The translations under genes and the position numbers were made by a program. Of a stretch of 64,000 bases of DNA, positions 17,747-28,591 are shown one piece after another. Positions within the stretch are counted from its first letter, which is position 1, and each line of letters begins with the position of its first letter. Source of the stretch: Extensimonas vulgaris (GTDB taxonomy: Bacteria > Pseudomonadota > Gammaproteobacteria > Burkholderiales > Burkholderiaceae_C); assembly GCF_003337425.1 (NCBI RefSeq), contig NZ_QPJU01000008.1, positions 1 to 64,000 of the forward strand, read 5' to 3'. Below the pieces are notes generated by a model. The model was not told where the DNA came from. It saw only the letters and a list, made by a program, of their open reading frames with translations, and did no database searches.

Positions 17747-20539
17747 GTGAAAAAAACCGACAAAGACTTTCCCCTGATCCAGGACATCCGCCTGCTCGGG
17801 CGCATTTTGGGCGACGTGATCCGCGAGCAGGAAGGCGTGGCCGCGTTCGAGCTCGTCGAGCAGGTGCGCAAGCTCTCCGTGGCCTTCCGGCGCGACGCCG
17901 ACCAGGCGGCCGACCAGGCGCTCAAGACCCTGCTCAAGTCGCTCACGGGCGACCAAACCGTGAGCGTGATCCGCGCCTTCACCTACTTCAGCCATTTGGC
18001 GAATCTCGCCGAAGACCGCCACCATATCCGCCGCCGCGCCGTGCACGAGCGCGCGGGCGAGACGCAGGAGGGCAGCGTCGAAGTGGCGCTCGCGCGCCTG
18101 CGCTGGGCCGGCATCGCGCCGCAGACCATTGCCGAAACGCTGGCGCACGGCGTCGTCTCGCCCGTGCTCACGGCGCACCCGACCGAGGTGCAGCGCAAAA
18201 GCATCCTCGACGCCGAGCGCGCCATCGCCCAGTTGCTGAACCAGCGCGACGACATCCTCGTGCGCGCGCAGCTCTACCACAGCGCCAAGGACGCGCTCAC
18301 CCCGCGCGAGCTCGCGACCAACGAAGTCCAGCTGCGCGCACGGGTGGTGCAGCTGTGGCAAACGCGCCTGCTGCGCTTCAGCCGCCTCACCGTGGCCGAC
18401 GAGATCGAAAACGCGCTCTCGTACTACGAATCGACCTTTTTGCGCGAAATCCCCAAGATCTACGCGATGCTGGAAACTGCGCTCGGCGATCTGCCCGTGC
18501 CGAGCTTTTTGCGCATGGGGCACTGGATTGGCGGCGACCGCGACGGCAACCCCAACGTCAACGCCGACACCTTGCAGCACGCGCTGCGCCGCCAGGCCGA
18601 CACGGCGCTGCGCCACTACCTGCGCGAAGTGCACTTTCTGGGCGCCGAGCTGTCCATGTCGGCACGCCTGGTGCCCATCACACCCGAAATGGCCGCGCTG
18701 GCCGAGCGCTCGCCCGACACCAGCGTGCACCGCCAGGACGAGCCCTACCGCCGCGCGCTCACCGGCATTTATGCGCGCCTTGCCGCCACGCTCAAGGAGC
18801 TCACCGGCGGCGAGGCCGCGCGCCACGCCGTCGCGCCGCAAAACCCTTATGCCAGCGCCGAGGAATTTCTTGCCGACCTGCGCGTAATGGAAGCCTCGCT
18901 GCGCGCGCACCACGGCACCGACCTCGCGCGCGAACGTCTGCACCCCTTGATGCGCGCTGTGCAGGTGTTTGGCTTTCACCTTGCCACGGTGGACTTGCGC
19001 CAAAGCTCCGACCAGCACGAGGCCGTGGTGGCCGAACTGCTCGCCGTGGCACGCCTGGAGCCCAACTACGCAGCGCTGCCCGAGGACGCCAAATGCACGC
19101 TGCTCATGCGGCTGCTGAACGACGCACGCCCTCTGCGCGTGCTCGATGCACCGTATTCAGCCACCACGCGCAGCGAACTCGCGATCTTCGAGACCGCGCG
19201 GCAGCTGCGCGCACGCCACGGCCCCGAGGCCATACGCCACTACATCATCAGCCACACCGAGTCGGTGAGCGACCTGCTCGAGGTGCTGCTGCTCGAAAAA
19301 GAAGTGGGGCTGCTGCATGGCACGCTCGACGAGGCGGCGCACAACGAGCTCATCGTCGTGCCCTTGTTCGAAACCATTGCCGACCTGCGCAACGCCGTGC
19401 CCATCATGCGTGCGTTTTACGCCCTGCCCGGCATCGCCACCATGGTGCAGCGCAGCGGCGCGGGCGAACAGGAAATCATGCTCGGCTACTCCGACAGCAA
19501 CAAAGATGGCGGCATCTTCACGAGCAACTGGGAGCTGTACCGCGCCGAAACCGCGCTCGTGGAGCTGTTCGACCGCATCGCGCAGCAGCACCGCATCCGC
19601 TTGCGCATGTTCCACGGACGCGGCGGCACCGTGGGGCGCGGCGGCGGGCCGAGCTACGAGGCCATCCTCGCGCAGCCGCCGGGCACGGTGCGCGGGCAGA
19701 TCCGCCTGACCGAGCAGGGCGAGGTGATCGCGTCCAAATATTCCAACCCCGAAATCGGCCGCCGCAACCTCGAAACCCTGGTCGCAGCCACGCTCGAAGC
19801 CACGCTGCTGCAGCCGACCAAGCCCGCGACGGCCGCCTTCCACGCTGCCGCAGAGCAGCTCTCGGCCGCGAGCTTTGCCGCCTACCGCGCGCTGGTCTAT
19901 GAGACGCCGGGCTTTGCCGAGTATTTTTTCCACGCCACGCCGATCCGCGAGATTGCCGAGCTCAACATCGGCTCGCGCCCGGCCTCGCGCAAGCCCTCGC
20001 AGCGCATCGAAGACCTGCGCGCGATTCCCTGGACTTTCAGCTGGGGCCAGTGCCGCATCTCGCTGCCGGGCTGGTACGGCTTTGGCTCGGGCGTGCAGTC
20101 CTTCATCGAGCAAGAAGGCAAAGACCCGAAAGCGCAGCTTGCGCTGCTGCGCAAAATGTTCCGCCACTGGCCGTTTTTCCGCACCCTGCTGTCCAACATG
20201 GACATGGTGCTGGCCAAGAGCGACCTCGCGCTGGGCGCGCTCTACAGCGAGCTCGTCGCCGACTTGCAGCTGCGCGCGCGCGTATTCAGCGCCATCGAGG
20301 CCGAATGGCAGCGCACCACCGACGCGCTGTACCGCATCACGGGCGACAAACAGCGCCTGGCGCACAACCCTGCGCTCGCGCGTTCGATTCGCTATCGCTT
20401 CCCCTACATCGACCCGCTGAACCACCTGCAGGTCGAGCTGCTGCGCCGCTGGCGCGCCGGGCCGGGCGACGAGCGCGTGCATACGGGCATTCATCTCACG
20501 ATCAACGGCATCGCTGCAGGCTTGCGCAATACCGGATGA
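17747..20539 (+). CDS. ppc: phosphoenolpyruvate carboxylase
   Basis: A 930-residue cytoplasmic enzyme that carboxylates phosphoenolpyruvate to oxaloacetate, an anaplerotic step supplying the aspartate family. Active-site blocks are present: [12 protein letters not shown] (catalytic histidine, about residue 142), [41 protein letters not shown] and, near the end, [14 protein letters not shown] (the conserved C-terminal NTG). The start is GTG 17747 ([13 protein letters not shown]) behind AAAGGG. The opposing reaction, oxaloacetate to phosphoenolpyruvate, is encoded by pckG at 49-51 kb. Copy A2 of the palindrome family lies directly upstream. Confidence 0.97.
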   Translation: MKKTDKDFPLIQDIRLLGRILGDVIREQEGVAAFELVEQVRKLSVAFRRDADQAADQALKTLLKSLTGDQTVSVIRAFTYFSHLANLAEDRHHIRRRAVHERAGETQEGSVEVALARLRWAGIAPQTIAETLAHGVVSPVLTAHPTEVQRKSILDAERAIAQLLNQRDDILVRAQLYHSAKDALTPRELATNEVQLRARVVQLWQTRLLRFSRLTVADEIENALSYYESTFLREIPKIYAMLETALGDLPVPSFLRMGHWIGGDRDGNPNVNADTLQHALRRQADTALRHYLREVHFLGAELSMSARLVPITPEMAALAERSPDTSVHRQDEPYRRALTGIYARLAATLKELTGGEAARHAVAPQNPYASAEEFLADLRVMEASLRAHHGTDLARERLHPLMRAVQVFGFHLATVDLRQSSDQHEAVVAELLAVARLEPNYAALPEDAKCTLLMRLLNDARPLRVLDAPYSATTRSELAIFETARQLRARHGPEAIRHYIISHTESVSDLLEVLLLEKEVGLLHGTLDEAAHNELIVVPLFETIADLRNAVPIMRAFYALPGIATMVQRSGAGEQEIMLGYSDSNKDGGIFTSNWELYRAETALVELFDRIAQQHRIRLRMFHGRGGTVGRGGGPSYEAILAQPPGTVRGQIRLTEQGEVIASKYSNPEIGRRNLETLVAATLEATLLQPTKPATAAFHAAAEQLSAASFAAYRALVYETPGFAEYFFHATPIREIAELNIGSRPASRKPSQRIEDLRAIPWTFSWGQCRISLPGWYGFGSGVQSFIEQEGKDPKAQLALLRKMFRHWPFFRTLLSNMDMVLAKSDLALGALYSELVADLQLRARVFSAIEAEWQRTTDALYRITGDKQRLAHNPALARSIRYRFPYIDPLNHLQVELLRRWRAGPGDERVHTGIHLTINGIAAGLRNTG

Positions 20540-20580
20540 GGCGAGACACGAAGATGACGCTATGGCGTGCCACAGCACAC

Positions 20581-20654
20581 TGGAGCGGGCGATGGGAATC
20601 GAACCCACGTCTTGAGCTTGGGAAGCTCAGGTCCTGCCATTGAACGACGCCCGC
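20581..20654 (-). tRNA. tRNA-Gly (anticodon CCC)
   Basis: The minus strand folds as a cloverleaf of 74 nt: acceptor GCGGGCG/CGCCCGC, anticodon stem TGAGC/GCTCA with loop TTCCCAA (anticodon CCC, reading GGG), T arm GTGGG-TTCGATT-CCCAT, and an encoded CCA at 20581-20583. It is on the strand opposite ppc and lies 41 bp past its stop. Confidence 0.95.
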
Positions 20655-20747
20655 GCAAGACACGTCGGATGTTCGGGAGCCGAGCCAAAGCTGTCACACC
20701 CTGCATCCGAGAGGGTGCCGATTATAAGAGCCTATTTTCCGTAGCGA

Positions 20748-20910
20748 GCAGCCTGTCGGACTTTGGGCGTCGAAAGCGAGAATGTGCCCCAGCGAGGCCA
20801 GTTTTTGCCGGATTCGCCGCCCCATAGCGGGACTATGGGGCAAGAAGACGGTAAAAAATGGGCCGCTGCGGCGCATTCGCAGCCGACGATTCCAAAGTCC
20901 GACAGGCTGC
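20748..20910 (-). repeat. family A palindromic element, copy A3 (163 bp)
   Basis: A complete 163-bp copy in reverse orientation, with the GCAGCC...GGCTGC end variant and a TCCCG central loop (read in family orientation). The flanking dinucleotides are GA on both sides (20746-20747 and 20911-20912), a 2-bp duplication of a non-TA target or of a mutated TA. It lies between tRNA-Gly and the SDR gene; the 385-bp gap holds nothing else I can name. Confidence 0.92.
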
Positions 20911-21039
20911 GAGCATGCAGGCGCAGCAACCGCGTCGCTGCGCCAGCGCCCACCTGCGGCTGCCGGCAGGCATGGCCGATAATCTGTCGCCACCGCAGTG
21001 CTGCGGTGTTTTTTACTCACTCAACGGGGACTTTTCACC

Positions 21040-21801
21040 ATGGAAATCAAAGGCAAGGTATTCATCGTCACGGGCGGCGCATCGGGGCTCGGCGAAGGCT
21101 CGGCACGGCGGCTCGCGGCGCAGGGTGGCAAGGTGGTCATCGCCGACGTGCAGGTGGAAAAAGGCGAGGCCGTGGCCAAGGAGATCGGCGGCGCTTTCGT
21201 GAAGTGCGACGTGAGCAGCGAGGCCGATGGTCAGGCCGTGGTCGCCAAGGCGGTTTCCATGGGCAAGCTCATGGGCCTGGTGAACTGCGCGGGCATTGGG
21301 CCGGCGGAAAAAACTGTGGGCAAGAACGGCCCGCACCCGCTCGCGCTGTTCACCAAGACCATCACGGTGAACCTGATCGGCAGCTTCAACATGATCCGCC
21401 TCGCGGCCGCTGCGATGTGCAAAAACGAACCCGAGGCCGACACCGGCGAGCGCGGTGTGATGATCTCGACCGCGAGCGTGGCGGCGTTCGAAGGCCAGAT
21501 CGGCCAGGCCGCGTATTCGGCGTCCAAGGGCGGTGTGGTCGGCATGACCTTGCCGATCGCCCGCGACCTGGCGCGCGACGGCATCCGCAACATGACCATC
21601 GCGCCCGGCATTTTCGGCACACCCCTGCTCATGAGCCTGCCGCAAAACGTGCGCGACTCGCTCGCTGCGAGCGTGCCCTTCCCGAGTCGCCTGGGCCGGC
21701 CTGACGATTACGCCAAGCTCGTACAGCACATCTTCGAAAACGACATGCTCAACGGCGAAGTGATCCGCATCGACGGCGCGATCCGCATGGCACCGCGCTA
21801 A
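21040..21801 (+). CDS. short-chain dehydrogenase, 3-hydroxyacyl-CoA dehydrogenase type II-like
   Basis: A 253-residue NAD(P)-dependent oxidoreductase. It shows the classical SDR cofactor loop [14 protein letters not shown] (residues about 10-23), VNCAGIG, the catalytic serine block [18 protein letters not shown] (Tyr and Lys) and the IAPGIFGTP turn. The arrangement, including the C-terminal [12 protein letters not shown], is close to 17-beta-HSD10/HADH2-type enzymes, which oxidise 3-hydroxyacyl-CoAs. It could serve beta-oxidation or branched-chain amino-acid breakdown, but no such operon surrounds it. ATG 21040 follows GGGGA. It converges with moaD, and the hairpin at 21825-21868 probably terminates it. 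Confidence 0.88.
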   Translation: MEIKGKVFIVTGGASGLGEGSARRLAAQGGKVVIADVQVEKGEAVAKEIGGAFVKCDVSSEADGQAVVAKAVSMGKLMGLVNCAGIGPAEKTVGKNGPHPLALFTKTITVNLIGSFNMIRLAAAAMCKNEPEADTGERGVMISTASVAAFEGQIGQAAYSASKGGVVGMTLPIARDLARDGIRNMTIAPGIFGTPLLMSLPQNVRDSLAASVPFPSRLGRPDDYAKLVQHIFENDMLNGEVIRIDGAIRMAPR

Positions 21802-21824
21802 AAATTCTGCGTTGCCAATCTTTC

Positions 21825-21868
21825 GATAGCTTCCAGCGCTTGATACACGGGCGCTGGAGGCTATTTTT
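21825..21868 (+). terminator. small palindromic repeat acting as terminator
   Basis: ATAGCTTCCAGCGC pairs with GCGCTGGAGGCTAT around the loop TTGATACACGG, followed by TTTTT on the plus strand. The sequence belongs to the AGCGCTTGAT palindromes scattered through this window (for example near 24.1, 27.1, 31.6, 42.96, 54.9 and 58.2 kb). Its position 24 bp after the SDR stop suggests it terminates that gene. Confidence 0.7.
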
Positions 21869-21876
21869 ACATGCAA

Positions 21877-22161
21877 TCATCCGCCCGTGACGGGCGGGAA
21901 GAAAGCCACCTCGGCGCCGTCGTGCAGCGCAGCGTCCTCGCTCGCGAGCGTCTGGTCGAGCGCCATGCGCACGGCGCGGCTGCGCGTGAGGGCCTCGGCG
22001 TAGGCGCCACCGCGCGCGATCAGCGCATCGCGCAGCACGCCCAGCGTGGCAGCGTCGGTGTGCACGCTTTCGCTGCCCTGCCCCAGCGCCTCGCGGATCG
22101 CGGCGAAGTAGCGCACGGTGATGCGCTTTGCCGCGGGTTGAAGCGGTGCTGGCGCGGTCAT
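21877..22161 (-). CDS. moaD: molybdopterin synthase sulfur carrier subunit
   Basis: A 94-residue ubiquitin-like protein (ITVRYFAAIREALG at the start, FFPPVTGG at the end). The terminal Gly-Gly is thiocarboxylated and donates sulfur to the molybdopterin precursor in complex with MoaE. The ATG overlaps the moeA stop (ATGA), so translation is coupled. In most relatives moaE follows directly; here the next gene is the unrelated, converging SDR, so moaE must be elsewhere or lost. Confidence 0.92.
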   Translation of the reverse strand: MTAPAPLQPAAKRITVRYFAAIREALGQGSESVHTDAATLGVLRDALIARGGAYAEALTRSRAVRMALDQTLASEDAALHDGAEVAFFPPVTGG

Positions 22162-23507
22162 GCCATCAGCTCCGCAAACGGCAGGTAGCGCACCGTGTCG
22201 CCGCGCGCGATGGGCTGGCCCGGCGGCACATCGACGATGCCGTCGGCCCACACGGTCGAGGTCAGCACGCCCGAGCCCTGGTTGGCAAACAACTCCAAAC
22301 CGCCCTGCGCGTTGCGCCGCACGCGCAAAAATTCGCGCCTTTGGTCCGCTTTGCGCCAGTCGAAATGCGCCGCCGCACCAATGAAGCGCGGCAACACGTC
22401 GGCCACGCCTTGCAGGCGCAGCACAAACGGCCGCACGAGCAGCATGAAGGTGATGAGGCTGGACACCGGGTTGCCCGGCAGGCCGATGAAATGCGTGGGG
22501 CCGCTTTTGCCCGCTACGCCGCCCGCAGTGCCGCCCGCAGTTCCGCCTTGTGTGGCCGCGTCGATGTGCCCATAGGCGAACGGCTTGCCCGGCTTGATCG
22601 CGATCTGCCACAAATCGAGCCGCCCGAGCGCCTGCACTGCGGGCTTGACGTGGTCTTCTTCGCCCACCGAGACACCGCCGCTGGTCAAAATCAAATCATG
22701 CTGCGCGCTCGCCGTGCGCAGCGCCGCCACGGTGGCCTCGCGCTGGTCGGGAACGATGCCCAGGTCGGTGACGTGGCAGCCCAGGCGCTGCAGCAGCGCG
22801 CGCAGAAAGAAGCGGTTGCTGTTGTAGATGGCGCCGGGCGGCATGCGCTCGGGCGGCAGCTCGCCCGGCATGACGAGCTCGTCGCCCGTGGAGAACAAAG
22901 CCACGCGCGGGCGCTGCACCACCTGCAGCTTGTCCATGCCGATGCTGGCCGCGAGGCCCAGCGCCGCAGGCGTGAGGCGCGTGCCGGCGCGCAGTACCAC
23001 GGCGCCGCGCGTGATGTCCTCGCCCGCACGGCGTATGGCCTGGCCCGGTTGGGGCACGGTGTGGATGCGCACGCGGCCCAAAGCGGGCGCATCGGGTGTG
23101 TCGGATGCGCCCACGGAGGCAGAGGCGCCCGCGTCCGCACCCGAAAGGGCCTCGCAGTTTTCCTGCATCACCACGGCGTCGGCGCCGGGCGGCACGGGCG
23201 CGCCCGTGAAGATGCGCGCCGCGGTGCCCGGCTGCAGGGGCTGGCCGCTGCTGCCCGCGGCGATGCGCTGGGCCACGCGCAGCACGGTGCCGGCAGCGGG
23301 CACGTCGGCGCAGCGCAGCGCGTAGCCGTCCATGGCGCTGTTGTCCTGCGGCGGCACGTGCAGCGGCGAGACGGCGTCCGCCGCCAGCACGCGGCCGTCG
23401 GCATCCCAGGTGGCGACCGTGTCGCGGCCCGGCAGGGGCGTGGCGCGCGCGAGCAGCTCGGCCAGGGCTTCGTCGAAGGGCTTCAAGGGCGGATGTTTCA
23501 TCGTCAT
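22158..23507 (-). CDS. moeA: molybdopterin molybdenumtransferase
   Basis: A 449-residue cytoplasmic enzyme that inserts molybdate into adenylylated molybdopterin. Typical blocks are QDNSAMDGYALR (about residues 53-64), IFTGAPVPPGADAVVMQE, STGDELV, the MoCF nucleotide-binding core LTSGGVSVGEEDH and GLPGNPVSSL. An alanine/glycine-rich stretch near residue 345 (GGTAGGTAGGVAG) looks like a short tandem expansion inside a surface loop. It overlaps mobB and moaD by 4 nt on each side. Confidence 0.96.
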   Translation of the reverse strand: MTMKHPPLKPFDEALAELLARATPLPGRDTVATWDADGRVLAADAVSPLHVPPQDNSAMDGYALRCADVPAAGTVLRVAQRIAAGSSGQPLQPGTAARIFTGAPVPPGADAVVMQENCEALSGADAGASASVGASDTPDAPALGRVRIHTVPQPGQAIRRAGEDITRGAVVLRAGTRLTPAALGLAASIGMDKLQVVQRPRVALFSTGDELVMPGELPPERMPPGAIYNSNRFFLRALLQRLGCHVTDLGIVPDQREATVAALRTASAQHDLILTSGGVSVGEEDHVKPAVQALGRLDLWQIAIKPGKPFAYGHIDAATQGGTAGGTAGGVAGKSGPTHFIGLPGNPVSSLITFMLLVRPFVLRLQGVADVLPRFIGAAAHFDWRKADQRREFLRVRRNAQGGLELFANQGSGVLTSTVWADGIVDVPPGQPIARGDTVRYLPFAELMA

Positions 23508-24067
23508 GCGGGGAACTTGCCAGAGAGGTGACGGGCTGGATCGTAATCAAAACGCTCGGCCTGCGTGCGCAGCCATTGCGCGACTTGTTGCGGCGCGTCG
23601 AGCGGCAGCACGGGCCGCTGCGTGGGCTCGGGCAGGCGCTCGGGCGCGTCGGTTGCGATGGCGACGACGAACATGTCGTGCGGATAGAGCACGGCGCGCT
23701 CGGCTTCGCCAGGCTGCGCAGGACGCCAGACCTCGATCTTCGGCAGATCGCTCCACTTGTAGCCTTCGACCAGCACCCAGTCCACGCCGTCGTAGAGCTC
23801 GGCGATCAGCTGGTGCACGCTGAGCTGCACGGGCTGCTCGAACTCGCGCTGCAGCGCCAGACGCCGATCGGACGCCACCAGCACCTCGAAAGCGCCCGCG
23901 ACGCGGTGCCGGAAGCTGTCTTTGCCCGGATGGTCGATGTCGAACCTGTGGTGCGCGTGCTTGACCACCGACACGCGCTGGCCCTGCTCACGCAGCGCGG
24001 GGATGATCTGTTCGATCAGCGTGGTCTTGCCCGCGCCGGAAAACCCGGCAAAGCCGACGACTTTCAT
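23504..24067 (-). CDS. mobB: molybdopterin-guanine dinucleotide biosynthesis adaptor MobB
   Basis: A 187-residue P-loop GTP-binding protein. The Walker A motif is GFSGAGKTTL (residues about 7-16), with KHAHHRFDIDHPGKDS and VLVEGYKWSDLPKIEVWR as family blocks. MobB assists MobA in adding GMP to molybdenum cofactor. It is the first of three overlapping cofactor genes (mobB-moeA-moaD) and lies 73 bp downstream of thrC, so it may be read from the hom-thrC transcript. Confidence 0.94.
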   Translation of the reverse strand: MKVVGFAGFSGAGKTTLIEQIIPALREQGQRVSVVKHAHHRFDIDHPGKDSFRHRVAGAFEVLVASDRRLALQREFEQPVQLSVHQLIAELYDGVDWVLVEGYKWSDLPKIEVWRPAQPGEAERAVLYPHDMFVVAIATDAPERLPEPTQRPVLPLDAPQQVAQWLRTQAERFDYDPARHLSGKFPA

Positions 24068-24140
24068 GTCATGCGCCCCTGGAAACTATATTTTTAATAG
24101 CTACTTGCGCTTGATATATCTGCACAAAAGCCGTTTTTCA

Positions 24141-25735
24141 TCATGAATCGCAATGCTGCGCGATGTAGTCCTTGACGCGCTGCACCTCGGCCGGCAGCAC
24201 CTGCACGCGGCGCGGCAGGTTTTCGATGCCTGCAAAGCGCGCTGGGCGCTCGGGCTCGTGCCCCAGCGCCTCGCGGATCGTGGCGGCGAATTTGATCGGC
24301 AACGCGGTTTCGAGCACGATCATGGGCACGCCCGGCTGCACGTATTCGCGCGCCACCTTGACGCCGTCGGCGGTGTGCGGATCGATCGTCACGCCAAACC
24401 GCGCATACACATCGCGAATCGTCGCCAAGCGGTCTGCGTGCGTGCTCTTGCCGCTCACGAAACCGTAGCGCGCGCGCACTTCGGCAAAGGCCGGATCGGC
24501 GCTCAGGTCGAACTGCCCGTGCTGCGCGAGCGCGTCCTGGAACAGTGCCTTGACGCGCGCGCCGTCGCGCCCCAGCAGGTCGAAGATGAAGCGCTCGAAG
24601 TTGCTCGCCTTGCTGATGTCCATGCTCGGGCTGCTGGTTTCGTGCGTGTCGCGGCTCGCGCGCACGCGATAGACCCCCGTGCGGAAGAACTCGTCGAGCA
24701 CGTCGTTCTCGTTCGTCGCCACCACGAGCCGGTCTATGGGCAGGCCCATCATGCGCGCCACGTGGCCCGCGCAGACGTTGCCAAAGTTGCCGCTGGGCAC
24801 GCTGAAGCTGACTTTTTCGCTCTCCGATGCCGTGGCCTGAAAATAGCCCGCAAAGTAATACACCACCTGCGCGAGCAGCCGCGCCCAGTTGATCGAGTTG
24901 ACGGTGCCTATGCGGTAGCGGCGCTTGAAGTCCAGGTCGTTGCTCACGGCCTTGACGATGTCCTGGCAGTCGTCGAACACGCCTTCGATCGCCAGGTTGT
25001 GGATGTTCGCGTCCTGCAGGCTGAACATCTGCGCCTGCTGAAACGGGCTCATGCGCCCGTGCGGGCTGAGCATGAACACGCGGATACCACGCTTGCCGCG
25101 CATCGCGTATTCAGCCGCGCTGCCGGTGTCGCCGCTGGTCGCGCCCAGAATGTTGAGCGCCTCGCCACGGCGCGCGAGCTCGTATTCGAACAGGTTGCCC
25201 AGCAGCTGCATGGCCATGTCTTTGAAGGCGAGCGTGGGGCCGTTCGAGAGTTCTTCAAGGTAAAAGCCGTCTTCTAGGAGCCTGTCGGACTTTGGAATCG
25301 TCGGCTGCGAATGCGCCGCAGCGGCCCATTTTTTACCGGCTTCTTGCCCCATAGCACCACTATGGGGCGGCGAATCCGGCAAAAACTGGCCTCGCTGGGG
25401 CGCATTCTCGCTTTCGACGCCCAAAGCCCGACGGGCTCCTAGCTTTTTCAAAGGCGTGATCGCGCGCGTACCGAACACCTCTGGCGTGTAGGTTTTTTCG
25501 CACAGGCGGCGCAGATCGGGCGCGGGAATGTCGTCGATGTAGAGCGACAGCAGCTCGAACGCGAGCGCCGCGTAGCCCTGCTCACGATACACCGCGCGCA
25601 GTGCCCGCAGCCGTGCGGCGTCGATCTGCGGGTAGTGCGCTGGCATGTAGAGCCCGCCGTCGGGTGCCAGCCCCTCGAGCAGGATGTCGCAAAACTTGCG
25701 CGGTGTGCGGTCGCCGCGGGTGGAGAGGTAGTGCA

Positions 25736-25736
<1 letters not shown>
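24141..25736 (-). CDS. thrC: threonine synthase with in-frame palindromic-element insertion
   Basis: Threonine synthase converts O-phosphohomoserine to threonine with PLP. The gene encodes 531 residues, about 55 more than expected. Residues 1-99 (MHYLSTRGDRTPRKF to ITPLKKL) and from 155 on (EDGFYLEELSNGPTLAFKD, with the PLP lysine at about 172, then GATSGDTGSAAEYAMRGK and VPSGNFGNVCAG) are canonical. Residues 100-154 are translated family A element plus the duplicated TA. Deleting those 165 bp restores TPLKK-LEDG exactly. The insertion starts on a codon boundary, has no stop, and falls in what should be a turn between strands. The ATG overlaps the hom stop by one base (TGATG). The enzyme may be functional, impaired, or replaced by another copy; sequence alone cannot tell. 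Confidence 0.93.
25277..25439 (+). repeat. family A palindromic element, copy A4, inside thrC (163 bp)
   Basis: A complete copy bounded by TA at 25275-25276 and 25440-25441, within CTAG on both sides; the central loop is CACCA. It is translated as part of thrC from the minus strand. One terminus is intact (GGAGCCTGTCGGACTTTGG); the other reads GGAGCCCGTCGGGCTTTGG, two changes that, in the thrC frame, turn Cys and Thr codons present in other copies into Arg102 and Ala104. Confidence 0.95.
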
Positions 25737-27106
<1,370 letters not shown>

Positions 27107-27155
27107 AAAAAATGCCTCTAGCGCTTGATGGACAAGCGCGAGCAGCTATCAAAAC
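27107..27155 (-). repeat. small AGCGCTTGAT palindrome
   Basis: The sequence GCCTCTAGCGCTTGATGG, then ACAAGCGCGAGCAGCTAT, forms an imperfect hairpin in the alaA-hom gap. It belongs to the class seen at 21825, 42958 and 58200. On the leftward strand it lies between the alaA stop (27164) and the hom start and could attenuate or stabilise the transcript. Confidence 0.65.
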
Positions 27156-27163
27156 AAAACTAT

Positions 27164-28402
27164 TCAGAGCATCTTGTCGGTGCCGCAGCGCTTGCGGTAC
27201 TGCGCCAGAAAACGCGCCACGCGCCCTATGGCCTCGCGCAGGTCGTCCTCGTGCGGCAGGAACACGATGCGAAAGTGATCGGGCGCGTGCCAGTTGAAGC
27301 CCGTGCCCTGCACCAGCATCACGCGCGTTTCCTGCAGCAGCTCAAGGAAGAACTGCTGGTCGTCGTCGATCGGGTAGATGAGCGGATCGAGGCGCGGAAA
27401 CATGTACAGCGCCGCCTGCGGCTTGACGCAGCTCACGCCGGGGATGGCGGTGATGAGCTCGTAGGCCAGGTCGCGCTGCTTGCGCAGGCGCCCGCCTTCC
27501 TTGACCAGGTCGTTGATGCTCTGGTAGCCGCCCAGCGCCGTCTGGATCGCCCACTGCCCTGGCACGTTGGAGCACAGGCGCATGTTCGAGAGCATGTTGA
27601 GCCCCTCGATGTAGTCGCGCGCGGGCTTTTTGTCGCCCGACACCACGAGCCAGCCCGCGCGGTAGCCGCACGAGCGGTAGGCTTTGGAGAGCGAATTGAA
27701 GGTCAGCGTAAGCACGTCCTGGCTCAGCGAGGCCAGCGGCGTGTGCTGCACACCGTCGTAGAGCACTTTGTCATAGACCTCGTCGGCAAAGATCACGAGG
27801 CCATGTTGCCGCGCGAGCGCCACGATGCCCTGCAGCAACTCGGGCGAATACAGCGCGCCCGTGGGGTTGTTGGGGTTGATGACCACGATGCCGCGCGTGG
27901 CGGGCGTGATCTTGCGCCGGATGTCGTCGAGGTCGGGCATCCAGCCGTTGCTCTCGTCGCACAGGTAGTGCACGGGCGTGCCGCCCGAGAGGCTCACGGC
28001 CGCCGTCCACAGCGGGTAGTCGGGCGAGGGCACGAGCAGCTCGTCGCCGTTGTCGAGCAGCGCATTGGTCGCCATCACGATGAGCTCGCTCGCGCCATTG
28101 CCCAGGTAAATGTCGTCGAGCGTGACGCCCGCGATGCCGAGCTTTTGCGTCTCGTGCATCACGGCCTTGCGCGCCGCGAAAATGCCTTTGCTGTCGGAAT
28201 AGCCCGCCGAGTTCGGCAGGTTGCGGATCATGTCCTGCTGGATCTCTTCGGGCGCATCGAAGCCGAACACCGCCAGGTTGCCGATGTTGAGCTTGATGAT
28301 CTTGTGCCCCTCTTCTTCCATCTGCCGCGCCGCGTCCATGATGGGCCCGCGGATGTCGTAGCACACATTGGCAAGCTTGGCGGATTTTTGGATGATTTTC
28401 AT
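27164..28402 (-). CDS. alaA: alanine aminotransferase AlaA/AlaC-like
   Basis: A 412-residue class I PLP aminotransferase. The sequence has NSAGYSDSKGIFAAR, LGNGASELI, NPNNPTGALYS, the FADEVYD block (PLP-contacting Asp and Tyr) and the Schiff-base lysine in SLSKAYRSCGYRAGW (about residue 240). The family transfers an amino group between glutamate/pyruvate and alanine/2-oxoglutarate and can contribute to valine metabolism. In this group of bacteria it normally heads the hom-thrC operon; the link is probably amino-acid supply. Start ATG 28402; a 189-bp divergent gap separates it from the Mth938-domain gene. Confidence 0.92.
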   Translation of the reverse strand: MKIIQKSAKLANVCYDIRGPIMDAARQMEEEGHKIIKLNIGNLAVFGFDAPEEIQQDMIRNLPNSAGYSDSKGIFAARKAVMHETQKLGIAGVTLDDIYLGNGASELIVMATNALLDNGDELLVPSPDYPLWTAAVSLSGGTPVHYLCDESNGWMPDLDDIRRKITPATRGIVVINPNNPTGALYSPELLQGIVALARQHGLVIFADEVYDKVLYDGVQHTPLASLSQDVLTLTFNSLSKAYRSCGYRAGWLVVSGDKKPARDYIEGLNMLSNMRLCSNVPGQWAIQTALGGYQSINDLVKEGGRLRKQRDLAYELITAIPGVSCVKPQAALYMFPRLDPLIYPIDDDQQFFLELLQETRVMLVQGTGFNWHAPDHFRIVFLPHEDDLREAIGRVARFLAQYRKRCGTDKML

Positions 28403-28437
28403 AAGCGGACGGCAATCCAGGGGCGGCAGCCCCAGAG

Positions 28438-28466
28438 TGATGGCAAAAGCGCCGAAAACCTATAAT
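28438..28466 (+). promoter_or_regulatory. candidate sigma-70 promoter
   Basis: A perfect -10 TATAAT at 28461-28466 is preceded 17 bp upstream by TGATGG, a weak -35. It would transcribe the Mth938-domain gene with a leader of about 120 nt. Only the -10 is convincing. Confidence 0.35.
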
Positions 28467-28591
28467 TTGACCATAGATCGGTGGCCGGATCGGCGGATTT
28501 TGCCGCTGGCGCACGACGGGAATCCGCCTGCGGCGCTTCACTGCCGCGCACGCCTTGGCACCGCCGCCTCGCGCACTTTTTTGAACTGCCC

